A stretch of 64,000 nt of DNA from contig NC_008701.1 in the NCBI RefSeq assembly GCF_000015205.1, forward strand, positions 1,367,436 to 1,431,435, in the 5' to 3' direction. Position numbers and translations under genes: made by a program. This stretch comes from Pyrobaculum islandicum DSM 4184 (lineage in GTDB: Archaea; Thermoproteota; Thermoprotei; Thermoproteales; Thermoproteaceae). Of this stretch, positions 8,894-17,436 are shown in pieces (the stretch's first letter is position 1; each line of letters begins with the position of its first letter). Below the pieces are notes generated by a model. That model did not search any database, was not told the DNA's origin, and saw only the letters and a program-made list of their open reading frames with translations.

Positions 8894-9613
8894 GTGTGGT
8901 TTCTGGTGGGGTCTTTTGTGGCTTCGGTGGTGAATGGGGGGCTGGGGTATGGGTATAGCTCTGTGTTGGTTCCTCTGCTTCTTCTTGTTGTGCCTGCGGC
9001 GTCTGTGGTTCCCTATGTGAATCTTGTGGAGTGTTTTCTTAACCCCTACGTCTTGTGGTCTAATAGGGGGTTTTTGCCGGGTGGGGTGTGGGGGGTGGCG
9101 TGGCGTATGTTGGTGGGGCTTGTGCCGGGGGTGTTGGTGGGGGGCCTCCTCTTGGGGGTTTTGGATGGGCGTGTCGTGAGGGGGGTTGTGTATGGGGTTT
9201 TGATTCCGCTTGGGGTTGCGCAGCTTTTGGGTTTTAGGTGGCCTGTCCGGGGGGCGTGGCTCTCTTTTGTGGGTTTTGTGGTTGGGGTTCTTTATGGCCT
9301 TACTACGATTTCTGGGCCTCTTCTCGCCTTGTTTTTTGTTAACCAGGGCTTGGCGAGGGGGGAGTTTAGGGCGGCTTTGGGGGTTGTGAGGACTGTGGAG
9401 TCTTGGCTTGCGGCTGTGTGGTACTGGTGGCTTGGGCTGTCGGGGCCGCATCTCTTTGATCTGAATCTTCTCTTTCTGTTGGCGCCTGTGGTGCCTGGGG
9501 TGTGGCTTGGGAGGCGTCTTGTGGATGGGGTTGGGGTGGAGGGGTTTAGGAGGGCTGTGTTGGGTTTCGACGTGGTTTTGGCGGGGGTTGGCCTTGTGAG
9601 GACAGTGTTGTGA
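8894..9613 (+). CDS. TSUP (TauE/SafE) family permease
   Basis: About 239 residues and strongly hydrophobic, with roughly seven to eight membrane segments and the duplicated TauE/SafE plan. A glycine-rich first helix GGLGYGYSSVLVPLLLL is followed by a second half with VVGVLYGLTTISGPLLA. Members move sulfite, sulfoacetate or other organosulfur anions. Its place next to APS kinase and ATP sulfurylase supports sulfur traffic, though the substrate is inferred. GTG 8894 is chosen because TTTAATTA at 8866-8873 lies about 25 nt upstream. Confidence 0.75.
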   Translation: MWFLVGSFVASVVNGGLGYGYSSVLVPLLLLVVPAASVVPYVNLVECFLNPYVLWSNRGFLPGGVWGVAWRMLVGLVPGVLVGGLLLGVLDGRVVRGVVYGVLIPLGVAQLLGFRWPVRGAWLSFVGFVVGVLYGLTTISGPLLALFFVNQGLARGEFRAALGVVRTVESWLAAVWYWWLGLSGPHLFDLNLLFLLAPVVPGVWLGRRLVDGVGVEGFRRAVLGFDVVLAGVGLVRTVL

Positions 9614-10136
9614 GTATTAGGTGGGCTAGCTCTTGGGCGTTTTTCTCGGGGGGTTGTGCCGCGGTGTCGAGGACGATGTCTGGGTTTTGGGGTTCTTCGA
9701 AGGGGTCGTCTATCCCGGTGAAGTTTTTTATCTCTCCTCTGAGGGCTTTGGCGTAGAGGCCTTTTGGGTCTCTCTTTATTAGCAGGTCTAGGGGGGCTTT
9801 GGTGTATACCAGGAGGAGGGGGGCCTCCTCCTCTACTATCCTCCGGACTGTCTGCCTTGCTTCTTCGTAGGGGGTTATGAAGGCGGCGAGTACCACTATG
9901 CCGTTTCTTGCGAGTAGCCTGGCTATCCAGGCCGCCCTGGTGAGGTGTCTGATTCTGTCTTGGCGGGTGTAGCCTAGGTCTGTGTTTATGGTCTGGCGTA
10001 GTTGGTCGCCGTCGAGGACCTCGGCCTTAATGCCTTGTCCTCTTAGGATTTGGGCTGTCAGTTTGGCTATGGTGGTTTTTCCCGACGCCGGTAGCCCTGT
10101 GAACCAAGCGACGAGGCCTTTGTCTAGGCACTCCAT
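9546..10136 (-). CDS. cysC: Adenylylsulfate (APS) kinase
   Basis: Phosphorylates APS to PAPS, the universal sulfate donor. The 196-residue protein has the P-loop GLPASGKTT near residue 14, the LDGDQLRQTINTDLGY segment, then RIRHLTRAAWIARLLARNG and FITPYEEARQ. All of these are APS kinase hallmarks. It overlaps the upstream phosphodiesterase-like gene by 13 nt. Its 3' end runs 68 nt into the converging permease gene. With ATP sulfurylase nearby the full sulfate-to-PAPS route is encoded. Confidence 0.92.
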   Translation of the reverse strand: MECLDKGLVAWFTGLPASGKTTIAKLTAQILRGQGIKAEVLDGDQLRQTINTDLGYTRQDRIRHLTRAAWIARLLARNGIVVLAAFITPYEEARQTVRRIVEEEAPLLLVYTKAPLDLLIKRDPKGLYAKALRGEIKNFTGIDDPFEEPQNPDIVLDTAAQPPEKNAQELAHLILTTLSSQGQPPPKPRRNPTQPS

Positions 10137-11398
10137 AGGGCTTCTATGTATTGCGCTACGTCTAGGGCGTGGATGTCTTTTTTCTTGGCGTCTCCCCAGG
10201 TGGCTGCGTAGAAGCCGTTGAAGCTGTGTAGGGAGTCGTCTGGGCCCCTGTCGTTTTCTGGGAGCCAGGGGTCTGGGTGTCCGATGGTCTGGACTGGCCG
10301 GACGCGCACCTCGTCGAGGTACACCACCAGGTCTGGGTAGTCGCCTGTGGCTTTTCGGTATAGCTGACGCGGCTCATATATCTGGTTTTCTATGTAGCCC
10401 CAGGGGGCCTTGAGAGTCCTTAGCTTCTTTTTTAGTTCTTTCTTTATGTCTTCTGCCTCTTCTGGATCCACCGTCCCCTGGGGTCTGTCTCTGGTGTTTA
10501 TGTATATCCTGGCGTAGTAGCCGCCCCACGCCACGGCTTTTGTCCTCCGCCAGTTGACTACCTTCTCTATGTCTTCTCCTGGCTTCTCTTCGTATTCTAC
10601 GAGGCCCCACTCCCTCAGTAGCTGGTTTATCGCTAGGACTCCGCGTTGTGCTTGGTTTCCGTGGTCTGATATGGCTAGTATCTGGGTGTCTGGGGGTAGC
10701 CTCTTTATTAGCTGGCCGGCTAGCTGGTCTACGAGCTGGTAGTACGTGGGTATTTTGTCGGCGTGGGGGCTGTCTGGGGCGTATTTGGGGTGTTGGGGGT
10801 CCCAGTACTTCTGGAAGAGGTGGTGGGCTCTGTCTGTGCCTATTTCGTGGAGGACGAAGACGTCCCACTCCTTTTCCAGTAGCTTTTGGGCTACTCTGAA
10901 CCTGGCGTGGGTCATCTCGGCTAGCTGTCTGTAGGCCTCCTCTTTTCTATCTGTGCGGTATTCTATGTCGAAGATGTAGTGGCCGATTTCTTCGGCTAGT
11001 TGCGGTGGATGTGTCCAGGGGCGGCCCTTTGGGGTTAGGAAGTCGCTTATCCAAATGCCGTATTGTCTCGGCGGGTAGCCCGGCGGCAGGCCTATCACAA
11101 CTGACCTAAGCCCCCTCCTTTCCCATACATATTTCTCTCTTAGGTCGACCGACGTTACTATGTACGTGTCGTAGGAGTGGCGTCTCATGTGTCTAAAGCC
11201 GTATATGCCGAGTTCCCCGGGGTCTTTTCCCGTGAACATGGAGGCCCACGCCGGCACTGTGATTGGCGGGTCGACTGCCCTCATTACGCCCCAGCTACCT
11301 CTGTCTGCAATTTCTGCGAGGTTTGGTAGTTGGTCTCTCAGTTTTATAAAGGCCTCGTAGGGCACTCCGTCTAGGGCTAGTATGAACAGCTTATCCAC
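10124..11398 (-). CDS. Type I phosphodiesterase/nucleotide pyrophosphatase-like protein
   Basis: A 424-residue AP-superfamily protein. The start FILALDGVPYEAF gives the first metal Asp. ITVPAWASMFTGKDPGELG holds the nucleophile Ser/Thr region, GTDRAHHLFQKYWDP the D-x-x-x-H site and AISDHGNQ the D-H pair. This is the layout of archaeal nucleotide pyrophosphatase/phosphodiesterases. It could hydrolyse nucleotide phosphodiesters such as PAP or APS, given its operon with cysC, but that is inferred. It fires from a divergent promoter shared with the ATP sulfurylase gene. Confidence 0.8.
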   Translation of the reverse strand: MDKLFILALDGVPYEAFIKLRDQLPNLAEIADRGSWGVMRAVDPPITVPAWASMFTGKDPGELGIYGFRHMRRHSYDTYIVTSVDLREKYVWERRGLRSVVIGLPPGYPPRQYGIWISDFLTPKGRPWTHPPQLAEEIGHYIFDIEYRTDRKEEAYRQLAEMTHARFRVAQKLLEKEWDVFVLHEIGTDRAHHLFQKYWDPQHPKYAPDSPHADKIPTYYQLVDQLAGQLIKRLPPDTQILAISDHGNQAQRGVLAINQLLREWGLVEYEEKPGEDIEKVVNWRRTKAVAWGGYYARIYINTRDRPQGTVDPEEAEDIKKELKKKLRTLKAPWGYIENQIYEPRQLYRKATGDYPDLVVYLDEVRVRPVQTIGHPDPWLPENDRGPDDSLHSFNGFYAATWGDAKKKDIHALDVAQYIEALWSA

Positions 11399-11414
11399 TA
11401 GGCGGCATACTCCT

Positions 11415-11450
11415 CCCTTTATATTTGTTGCGGGCGTCAGATTAATAAAG
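11415..11450. promoter_or_regulatory. Divergent promoters for sat and the phosphodiesterase operon
   Basis: A 71-bp gap separates the two start codons. On the plus strand ATTAATAAA (11441-11449) sits about 25 nt before GTG 11470. On the minus strand AATATAAA (11418-11426) sits about 24 nt before the ATG at 11398. Both fit leaderless transcription. The shared region suggests the two halves of the sulfate-activation cluster are regulated together. Confidence 0.6.
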
Positions 11451-11469
11451 GTTAATTAGTCGATGGGCT

Positions 11470-12798
11470 GTGGTTGAACCACATGGGGGGAGGCTTGTCT
11501 ATAACGTGGTTGAGCCGGAGAGGGGGGCTGGTCTGCCGGGGCTTGAGATTAAGCCGACTTTGGGGCCTGACGGCGCCCCTATTAGAAATCCCTACCGCGA
11601 GGTTGTGTCTATAGCTATGGGCTTCTTCAGCCCGGTGGAGGGCTTTATGACTAGGAACGAGGTGGATAGCGTTCTTAGGGAGAGGAGACTTCTCAGCGGC
11701 TGGCTCTTTCCCTTCCCCCTCATATTTGACGTAGATGAGGAGGATCTGAAAAAAGCCGGCATAAAAGAGGGGGATGCAGTGGCGCTTACGTTGAAGGGCA
11801 GGCCTTTCGCCATTCTACAGGTGGAGGAGGTGTATAAGCTAGGCGATAGGAAGGAGCTGGCCGACGCGGTCTTCGGCACGCCGGAGAAAAACGGGGAGGT
11901 GGTGAAGAGGAGGTTTGACGAGAAGCACCCCGGCTGGCTGATATACCGCTCCCTAAGGCAAGTGGCGCTCGCGGGGAAGGTCTGGCTACTGGGCCAGCCT
12001 AAGTTTAGAGAGCCCTACTCCCGCTTCTGGATGCCGCCCGCCGCCTCCCGCAAATACATAGAGGAGAGGGGGTGGAAGATCGTGGTTGCCCACCAGACGA
12101 GGAATGTCCCCCACGTGGGCCACGAGATGTTGATGAAGGCGGCGTTGTTCTCCGCGGGCTGTGGGAGGCCTGGCGACGCCGTGTTGGTTAACGCCATTAT
12201 TGGCGCTAAGAGACCCGGCGATTATGTAGACGAGGCCATCTTGGAGGGTCACGAGGCTTTAAACAAAGCCGGCTACTTCCACCCCAGCCGCCACGTGGTG
12301 ACCATGACTCTCTGGGATATGAGGTATGGGGGCCCGCTTGAGTCTATCCTCCACGGCATTATTAGGCAGAACATGGGGGCGACCCACCACATGTTTGGCC
12401 GCGACCACGCATCGGTGGGGGACTACTACGACCCCTACGCCACCCAGTACCTCTGGACGCACGGCCTCCCGAGCTACGGCTTAAACGAGCCGCCCCATTT
12501 GACAGATAAGGGGCTTAGGATTAGGCCGGTGGTGCTTGGGGAGTTTGCCTACTGTCCTACCTGCGGCGGCTATACTTACCTTGGGGGACCGGGGGAGCTT
12601 CCGCTTTGTGGCCACGAGGTGGAGCGGCTGTCGGGGAGCCTCCTAAGGGGGGTCGTGCTAGAGGGTCTGCGGCCGCCCAGGGTGGTGATGAGGCTTGAGG
12701 TATACGACGTGATAGTCAAGTGGTGGCGTGTCTACGGCTATCCGTTTGTAAACGAGAGGTATCTGAGGCTGAAGGAGGAGCAGCTGGAGGTGGTATGA
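11470..12798 (+). CDS. sat: Sulfate adenylyltransferase (ATP sulfurylase)
   Basis: Forms APS from sulfate and ATP. The 442-residue protein has the N-terminal PUA-like domain and the catalytic QTRNVPHVGHE motif (contains HxGH). GRDHASVGDYYDPY and a C-terminal zinc-like cluster (CPTCG, LPLCGHEVE) follow, as in archaeal and bacterial dissimilatory-type Sat. GTG 11470 fits the TATA box. With APS kinase on the other side of the promoter it supplies PAPS. No APS or sulfite reductase is in the window, so sulfate respiration is not indicated here. Confidence 0.93.
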   Translation: MVEPHGGRLVYNVVEPERGAGLPGLEIKPTLGPDGAPIRNPYREVVSIAMGFFSPVEGFMTRNEVDSVLRERRLLSGWLFPFPLIFDVDEEDLKKAGIKEGDAVALTLKGRPFAILQVEEVYKLGDRKELADAVFGTPEKNGEVVKRRFDEKHPGWLIYRSLRQVALAGKVWLLGQPKFREPYSRFWMPPAASRKYIEERGWKIVVAHQTRNVPHVGHEMLMKAALFSAGCGRPGDAVLVNAIIGAKRPGDYVDEAILEGHEALNKAGYFHPSRHVVTMTLWDMRYGGPLESILHGIIRQNMGATHHMFGRDHASVGDYYDPYATQYLWTHGLPSYGLNEPPHLTDKGLRIRPVVLGEFAYCPTCGGYTYLGGPGELPLCGHEVERLSGSLLRGVVLEGLRPPRVVMRLEVYDVIVKWWRVYGYPFVNERYLRLKEEQLEVV

Positions 12799-13136
12799 GG
12801 TATAAAATTGGGCTTCTACTGGACGAGAGGCGGTATGAGGCTGTTAAGGGCCTGCCGCTTGCAGAAAAGCTGAGATCTCTATTTGGCGGAGAGCTTAAAA
12901 TCTTGGAGCTAGAAGTCGACGAGGAGGTTGCCAAGAGGATTCTCGCCGAGTTTCCATCGGCGAGGGTAGACGCCAGAGGCTACCTGGAGGATCTCCCCGT
13001 GGCTTTCAAAAGGGCGCTGTTTGAGGCTTTGGTTGCAAGAGGTTCGCCTGCGGAGGCCCTAGCCGAGGTTTTTAGACGCATCGAAGAGGTGAAGGAGGCC
13101 GCCTCGCGGGAAAGCGACTATCTCCCGCCGCCGTAA
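12795..13136 (+). CDS. Uncharacterised protein coupled to sat
   Basis: The ATG at 12795 overlaps the sat stop codon (ATGA), which implies translational coupling. The 113-residue protein is charged and looks alpha/beta. A first half runs LPLAEKLRSLFGGELKILELEVDEE, with a helical C-terminus ending in SDYLPPP. I do not recognise a family. Position suggests an accessory role in sulfate activation or its control, but nothing in the sequence proves it. Confidence 0.7.
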   Translation: MRYKIGLLLDERRYEAVKGLPLAEKLRSLFGGELKILELEVDEEVAKRILAEFPSARVDARGYLEDLPVAFKRALFEALVARGSPAEALAEVFRRIEEVKEAASRESDYLPPP

Positions 13137-13471
13137 GGCGACGTCTATGTACTACGCCACGTCTCAGCTAGAGACTTTGAGACAAAGGGAGCGAGGCGTT
13201 ACAGTCGCTGACTACCGCGAAGACGGCGTCAAGGGCGTCGCCCGGGGCCTACAAATCGTGCAGGCGAGGTTGTCGGCTCTGTGCCACATGCGTGCTCCTG
13301 GGCCAGTCTCCTGGCGCCCGCGTCGGCCGCTCGCCCCTTCCTGGGCCTCGCGCTTGGCTCTTCCGGCTTCCGCGCTAGCCCGGTCCTACAGCGGCTTATA
13401 AAGGCGGCCTCCCGCCTCTTCCTCCTCTTCGCCGGCCACCTCGGCGTTATGTTTATATTTTTGTGTGGGCT
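13137..13471. other. Gap without recognised gene
   Basis: Between the sat-coupled gene and the coiled-coil gene I find no convincing coding sequence. Possible reading frames are Ala/Ser/Pro-rich with no domain pattern. A TATA-like GTTTATATT at about 13449-13458 serves the next gene. Confidence 0.5.
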
Positions 13472-13810
13472 GTGGATACTGTGGCGCAGGAGGCTCTTAG
13501 AATAGCTGTGGATAGGGTGGTGGAGAAGCTTAGGGAGGGCAAAAAGCTCTCCACGGAGGACATCTTCCTCCTATACCTCGGCGCCATAGTAAACGAGCTG
13601 GGGGGGATAAGAGGCGAGATCGCGCGGCTAGAGCAGAGGATAGACCAGATAAGCCAGAGGATTGACGCGCTGGCAGACAGCCTAAGCAGGAGAATTGATG
13701 AGACAAACAAGCGGATTGACGCACTCAGCGCCCGTATAGACGACGTGCAGAAGACTCTGCTGGAGATACAGCGCCTCTTGGTGGAGTTGTTGAAGGCGGG
13801 GCGGGCTTAG
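13472..13810 (+). CDS. Small coiled-coil protein
   Basis: About 112 residues. After a helical, charged N-terminus (ALRIAVDRVVEKLREGKK, LYLGAIVNELGGI), heptad-like repeats dominate: QRIDQISQRIDALADSLSRR, then RIDETNKRIDALSARIDDV. These predict a long parallel coiled coil. GTG 13472 is preferred to GTG 13463 because the GTTTATATT box lies about 20 nt upstream. Similar short coiled-coil proteins are common in Thermoproteales with no known function. Confidence 0.65.
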   Translation: MDTVAQEALRIAVDRVVEKLREGKKLSTEDIFLLYLGAIVNELGGIRGEIARLEQRIDQISQRIDALADSLSRRIDETNKRIDALSARIDDVQKTLLEIQRLLVELLKAGRA

Positions 13811-13935
13811 TCAGAAGTGGGTGGTTTAGATAGGCTAGTCTCGTCCTAGGGCGGGGCTTTCAGTTCCCGACTTGTGCGTGGATGAGGTAGATGGCCGAGC
13901 TCTAAAGTTTTTTAAAAACTGTGTATCTTTTTGTG

Positions 13936-14487
13936 GTGTCCACCGAGTTTTTAGAGAGGCCTCTGCCTAAGCCCACCGGCGAGGGGTACATTACGGCGCG
14001 TCTTCTGGAGGCTCTTGTGGAGACTGGGCTTGCGCTGGAGTTCCTACGGCGCGGTCTTGTGAGGAATGCGGCGGGGAAGGCCTTCCAGGCTTGGAGGGCA
14101 TACATGGCGGCTCTCATGAGGCTAGAGCTCGAGAAGCTCAAGGCCGCCGCCAAGAGCGAAGAGGAGAGGCGCTGGCTGGAGTCCACAGCCGTCCCCCGCC
14201 TCCCCACAACCAAGATGAAAAGACTCTCACAGATGCTTGAAGAGGTGGGGCACGCTGGCGTTTTGCCTTATACGGCTGTAGCCCTCGATCTCCACGACTA
14301 CCAGTACCACGGGCCGGACCCGGACGCCGCCCTCTCAAAATACACGTCTAGGGAGGAGGCGGCGAGAGACGTTGTGGCGCTGTTGCGCGAGCTAGCCAGA
14401 CGTGTGGAGGCTGTGAGGGCGAGGGTGAAGTGGACGGGGGAGCTAGAGAGGGCTTTGGCTGAGGTGAGGGGGGTTCTTGGGGGGTAG
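13936..14487 (+). CDS. PaREP1-family protein
   Basis: Helical protein of about 183 residues. The segment ARLLEALVETGLALEFLRRG, then VRNAAGKAFQAWRAYMAAL, is the hallmark of the PaREP1/PaREP8 family, which is multicopy in Pyrobaculum and related to HEPN-like helical domains. Function is unknown. GTG 13936 (or 13933) fits a TTTTTTAAAA box at 13907-13916. A second, broken member lies just downstream on the other strand. Confidence 0.75.
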   Translation: MSTEFLERPLPKPTGEGYITARLLEALVETGLALEFLRRGLVRNAAGKAFQAWRAYMAALMRLELEKLKAAAKSEEERRWLESTAVPRLPTTKMKRLSQMLEEVGHAGVLPYTAVALDLHDYQYHGPDPDAALSKYTSREEAARDVVALLRELARRVEAVRARVKWTGELERALAEVRGVLGG

Positions 14488-14727
14488 GGCCTTCGGGGGG
14501 TGGCGTTGGGTAGCTCCGGGTGGTTGCGTGTTGGGGTTCTGTAGGGCGGTGGCCTTGTCGTCTCGGTGGCTTCTGTATCTCGGCGGTTGGGGGTCTGGGC
14601 GGCGGTTGCGGTGGCTGAGGGGGGCCTCTGGGGGGCTCCGCCGTTTCTGTAGCTGGGTTTGTTGTTTGTGGCGGCCGCCGCCGGTGGCTGGGGTCTGCCT
14701 TCGGGTGAGGGGCGGGGGTGCCTGGCG
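14488..14727. other. Gap without recognised gene
   Basis: GC-rich stretch, strongly G/T-biased on the plus strand, between two PaREP1 genes pointing at each other. No coding pattern or RNA structure that I can support. Confidence 0.4.
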
Positions 14728-15210
14728 CTACTGCGTCTGGCCGGTCTTGATTCTGGTTTCTACTTCTCTTACCAGCTTCCCCACCTCCTCCATGGCGTCC
14801 TCCACGTGCTCCTTCCTGCACCAGCCCTCGTAGAGGCACGTGTGCATGGCGTTTCCGGCGTTCCACGCGTCGGTGGCACATCTGCCGAGGTCTCTGCGGA
14901 GGACTGTGCCGTATTCCCACAGCTCGCCGTGGCTGGCGAGCCTCCTCCCCTCTCTCTCCACGCCGTGTAGGCCTTCACGGCTAGGGCGGCGGCGCCCCAC
15001 AGCTTCTCAGCGGCCTGTCTCACATCGCCTCTCTCCAGCTCCTCCCTGGCCTGCTCTAGGAGGTTCCTCGCCGCGTTGATGTACTCCTCAGCGCGGGACC
15101 TGGGGTCGAGGCCCTGGGTGAGCAAGTCGACGAGGTACTCCTCAACGCTCATCCCAAGCCTCCTCCCTGACGCGCTCGGCGATGCTGCGCGGGAGGGTCA
15201 GGGCTGACAT
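14728..15210 (-). pseudogene. PaREP1-family gene with two frameshifts
   Basis: Three pieces in different frames line up as one PaREP1 protein. From the ATG at 15210, ALTLPRSIAERVREEA forms an RHH-like N-terminus. A second frame (from 15152) reads MSVEEYLVDLLTQGLDP, EEYINAARNLLEQAREELER and AAEKLWGAAALAVKAYTAW. A third frame ends with RRLASHGELWEYG and CLYEGWCRKEHVEDAMEEV. The breaks are near 15160 (in a GGAGGAGG run) and near 14957 (one extra AG in an AGAGAG run). Two separate indels argue for a real pseudogene. Confidence 0.7.
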
Positions 15211-15504
15211 CAGACTTCCCCACGCTACACATATTAATATCTTTGCAGTTTTCTGAGGGCGATTCGCCGGCTCACGGACAGCGGAGCCCAGGCCCATTAT
15301 AAAGGCTTCGTTCTTTAGGGCGGGGACTACACGGCATCTGTATAGAGAGCATTCCTGCGCTGAGGCGCGGGGCCGGAGGTGAGGAGAATCGGCATATGGC
15401 CTGGCGGCAAGCTCCGGAGGCCGGAGGTTACGCGGCATTCCGGTTGTGAAGGTGGATCCGAGACGCTCCTCCTCTCCAGTGCGAGAAGAAACTAATGAGA
15501 GGCG
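15211..15504. other. Gap without recognised gene
   Basis: About 290 bp between the broken PaREP1 gene and the TnpB relic. One long minus-strand frame crosses it, but its composition is not protein-like. I see no RNA gene. Confidence 0.4.
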
Positions 15505-15665
15505 ATGTGCCTGAGGCACATCTTGTGCCGGCATTGCGGGTGGGAGGGGGTAGAGACGTGGCGAAACATCGAAAGGAGGGCACTCGAGGAGGGCCGCGTG
15601 CCGCCCGGCCCACGTCAGAGGTTTCACAGATGCCAATGAAGGCGCAGGCATAGCGTTAGGCGGCA
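15505..15665 (+). pseudogene. Relic of a TnpB C-terminus
   Basis: Translates as MCLRHILCRHCGWEG, then NIERRALEEGRVPPGP, and in a shifted frame PTSEVSQMPMKAQA. The relic at 18113-18322 encodes the same tail. At the DNA level the two share a run of about 25 identical bases inside the segment encoding EGRVPPGP. The C-x-x-C zinc ribbon followed by N-I-E-R-R-x-L is the end of a TnpB (OrfB) RuvC-III domain. Only the last 50 or so codons survive. I first took it for a 44-residue zinc-finger gene; the match to the second relic makes decay more likely. Confidence 0.6.
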
Positions 15666-15714
15666 AATGGCAGTGGAGAATACATATATAGTGTTGTAGT
15701 GCTATAGCTCCTAT

Positions 15715-17430
15715 GTGGTGTTTTTTAGTTCGGGAGAGCAATTGGGATTGGGTGTGGCTATGAGGGTGTTGATGAGGGATTTGGGCCCGGTGAGGGAGGG
15801 GGAGGTGGAGCTTGGGGATGTCACGTTGTTTATGGGCCCGCCCAACACGGGGAAGAGCTACGCTCTGCGGGCTATCTATGCGAAGTTGTCGCCTCTTGAC
15901 AGATACGCCGCTGGGCGTGTGGAGGGGAGGCTGTCGACTAGGATTGCGGAGTATCTAAAGCGGGGGTTCCGGGCGGAGATGTCGGCAAGCGTCCGCAGGT
16001 TGGTTTCTGGGGTGGTTGAGCTGGTTGCGACTTTGAGGTCGGGTGGACGTGAAGAAGCTCGTACCGTTTTGGGGCGGATGGGCGAGGTGGGTCTTCAAGT
16101 GGCTGAGGCCGGGGGCTCTGTTGTCGTTAGAGGTCCGCCGATGGAGTGGGCGGTGGACGTGGGTGTCTTGAGGAAGATGGCTGCGGACGCGTTTTACGGC
16201 TTTATGGCCGAGCTTGTGCCTGTGAGGGGGGTGGACGCGGTGCGGCTTGAGCCGCTCGAGCCGCTTGATGTTGTGGGTGCGCTGAGGCGCAGTGTTGAGG
16301 CGGAGCGCCGGTATCCGTTGAGGTGGTTTGGGCAGGCAGGTGAAGTACTTAGGAGGTTGGGTTGTGGGGGTGATGAGTTGGAGCGTCTGCTGTTCTCGTC
16401 CTCGGTGAGTCTTCACTTTGATGTTTGGGTGGGTGGGAGGTCGAGTGTATGGCTTGAGTTCCGCATAGATACGCGGGCTTTCTCGCCGGGGGGCGCTGGC
16501 CACGTGGAGAAAACCGATGGGGGTTTGTCCAAGGCGTTGGACAAGTATGTGGAGGAGTTGGTGTCTGAGGTTGTGCACTGGTCGGCTACCTATCTTTCTA
16601 GTGCTGTGGTGGAGGGCGTCCGCGACGCTTTGAGAAGCCGCCTTGGTTTTGAGGGGCTGCGTTTTGTTCCTTTTGGCAGAAGTGTGCTCGTCTTGGCGCT
16701 GGAGAGCGCTTCTAGGGAGCCGTATGCCAGGCCTGTGTACCTGCGTAGGTTTGTTGGGGGGTTCTATCCAAGCGTGTTGGCGAGCTATGTCTACTGGGCG
16801 AGCGAGGGGCGGAGACGTCTGTTGGAGGGGCTCGACGAGGCGGGGGCGAGGGTTCTCGACGCCGCCACGCCTTTGCTAGAGGGCAGGTTGGTGCCGGGCG
16901 CCGCCGGGAACGTGCTATATAGGGACTGGCGGGGGTCGCTTGTCGAGTTTCGACTCTCTTCTGCTCTTGTAGGCGAGGTCTCCGGCCTTCTCTTCCCCCT
17001 GCTGAGCGCGGGCGGTAGATCTCTGGTGCTTGTCGAGGAGCCCGAGGCCCAGTTGCACCCCGGGGCGCAGATAGCGATGGCGCTCTTCTTGGCCTCGCTG
17101 CCGGCTCTATGCGGGTGTAGGGTCGTGGCTACCACACACAGCGACTTGCTGGCCATCACCATGAGCCAGCTGGCGGTGCAGAGGCCGGACAGGCAGTGGG
17201 TTGTGGAGTTGCTGGCGAGGGTTCTGCCCCATGTGAAGGAGGGCGTTGACGTGTTGGCTGGGGCCGTGGCAGAGGCCGCCGTAGACTTGAGGATTTACGA
17301 ATTCACCAGAGAGGGCAAGGTGGCGCCTGTGAGGCCGGAGGACGTGCTCGGCAAGGAGGTGCCTGGGATAAGCAGGGTAATCGACGAGCTCACCGATTGG
17401 GCCTTCCGCCTTGCGAGCCGCCGGGAGTGA
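15715..17430 (+). CDS. AAA/ABC-type ATPase (AAA_15/OLD-like)
   Basis: A 571-residue ATPase. The P-loop GPPNTGKSYALRAIYAKL is near residue 42. A long helical insertion follows, and the C-terminal ABC-like part has LVLVEEPEAQLHPGAQIA (Walker B, D-loop) and VVATTHSDLLAITMSQL (switch His). This is the layout of AAA_15/AAA_21 and OLD-family ATPases, common in phage defence. The GTG at 15715 lies about 25 nt after a TACATATATAG box. A small nuclease-like gene follows 6 nt downstream, so the two form an operon. Substrate and trigger are unknown. Confidence 0.8.
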   Translation: MVFFSSGEQLGLGVAMRVLMRDLGPVREGEVELGDVTLFMGPPNTGKSYALRAIYAKLSPLDRYAAGRVEGRLSTRIAEYLKRGFRAEMSASVRRLVSGVVELVATLRSGGREEARTVLGRMGEVGLQVAEAGGSVVVRGPPMEWAVDVGVLRKMAADAFYGFMAELVPVRGVDAVRLEPLEPLDVVGALRRSVEAERRYPLRWFGQAGEVLRRLGCGGDELERLLFSSSVSLHFDVWVGGRSSVWLEFRIDTRAFSPGGAGHVEKTDGGLSKALDKYVEELVSEVVHWSATYLSSAVVEGVRDALRSRLGFEGLRFVPFGRSVLVLALESASREPYARPVYLRRFVGGFYPSVLASYVYWASEGRRRLLEGLDEAGARVLDAATPLLEGRLVPGAAGNVLYRDWRGSLVEFRLSSALVGEVSGLLFPLLSAGGRSLVLVEEPEAQLHPGAQIAMALFLASLPALCGCRVVATTHSDLLAITMSQLAVQRPDRQWVVELLARVLPHVKEGVDVLAGAVAEAAVDLRIYEFTREGKVAPVRPEDVLGKEVPGISRVIDELTDWAFRLASRRE

Positions 17431-17436
17431 ACAAAT

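Noticed and set aside
15505-15639. A complete 44-codon gene for a small zinc-finger protein
   Set aside because: The C-x-x-C and N-I-E-R-R-x-L parts match the TnpB tail at 18113-18330 at both DNA and protein level, so it is better read as a relic.
15142-15741. A 199-codon minus-strand gene upstream of the PaREP1 pseudogene
   Set aside because: Only its last ~22 codons look like protein, and these are the RHH-like start of the PaREP1 gene; the rest has no pattern.
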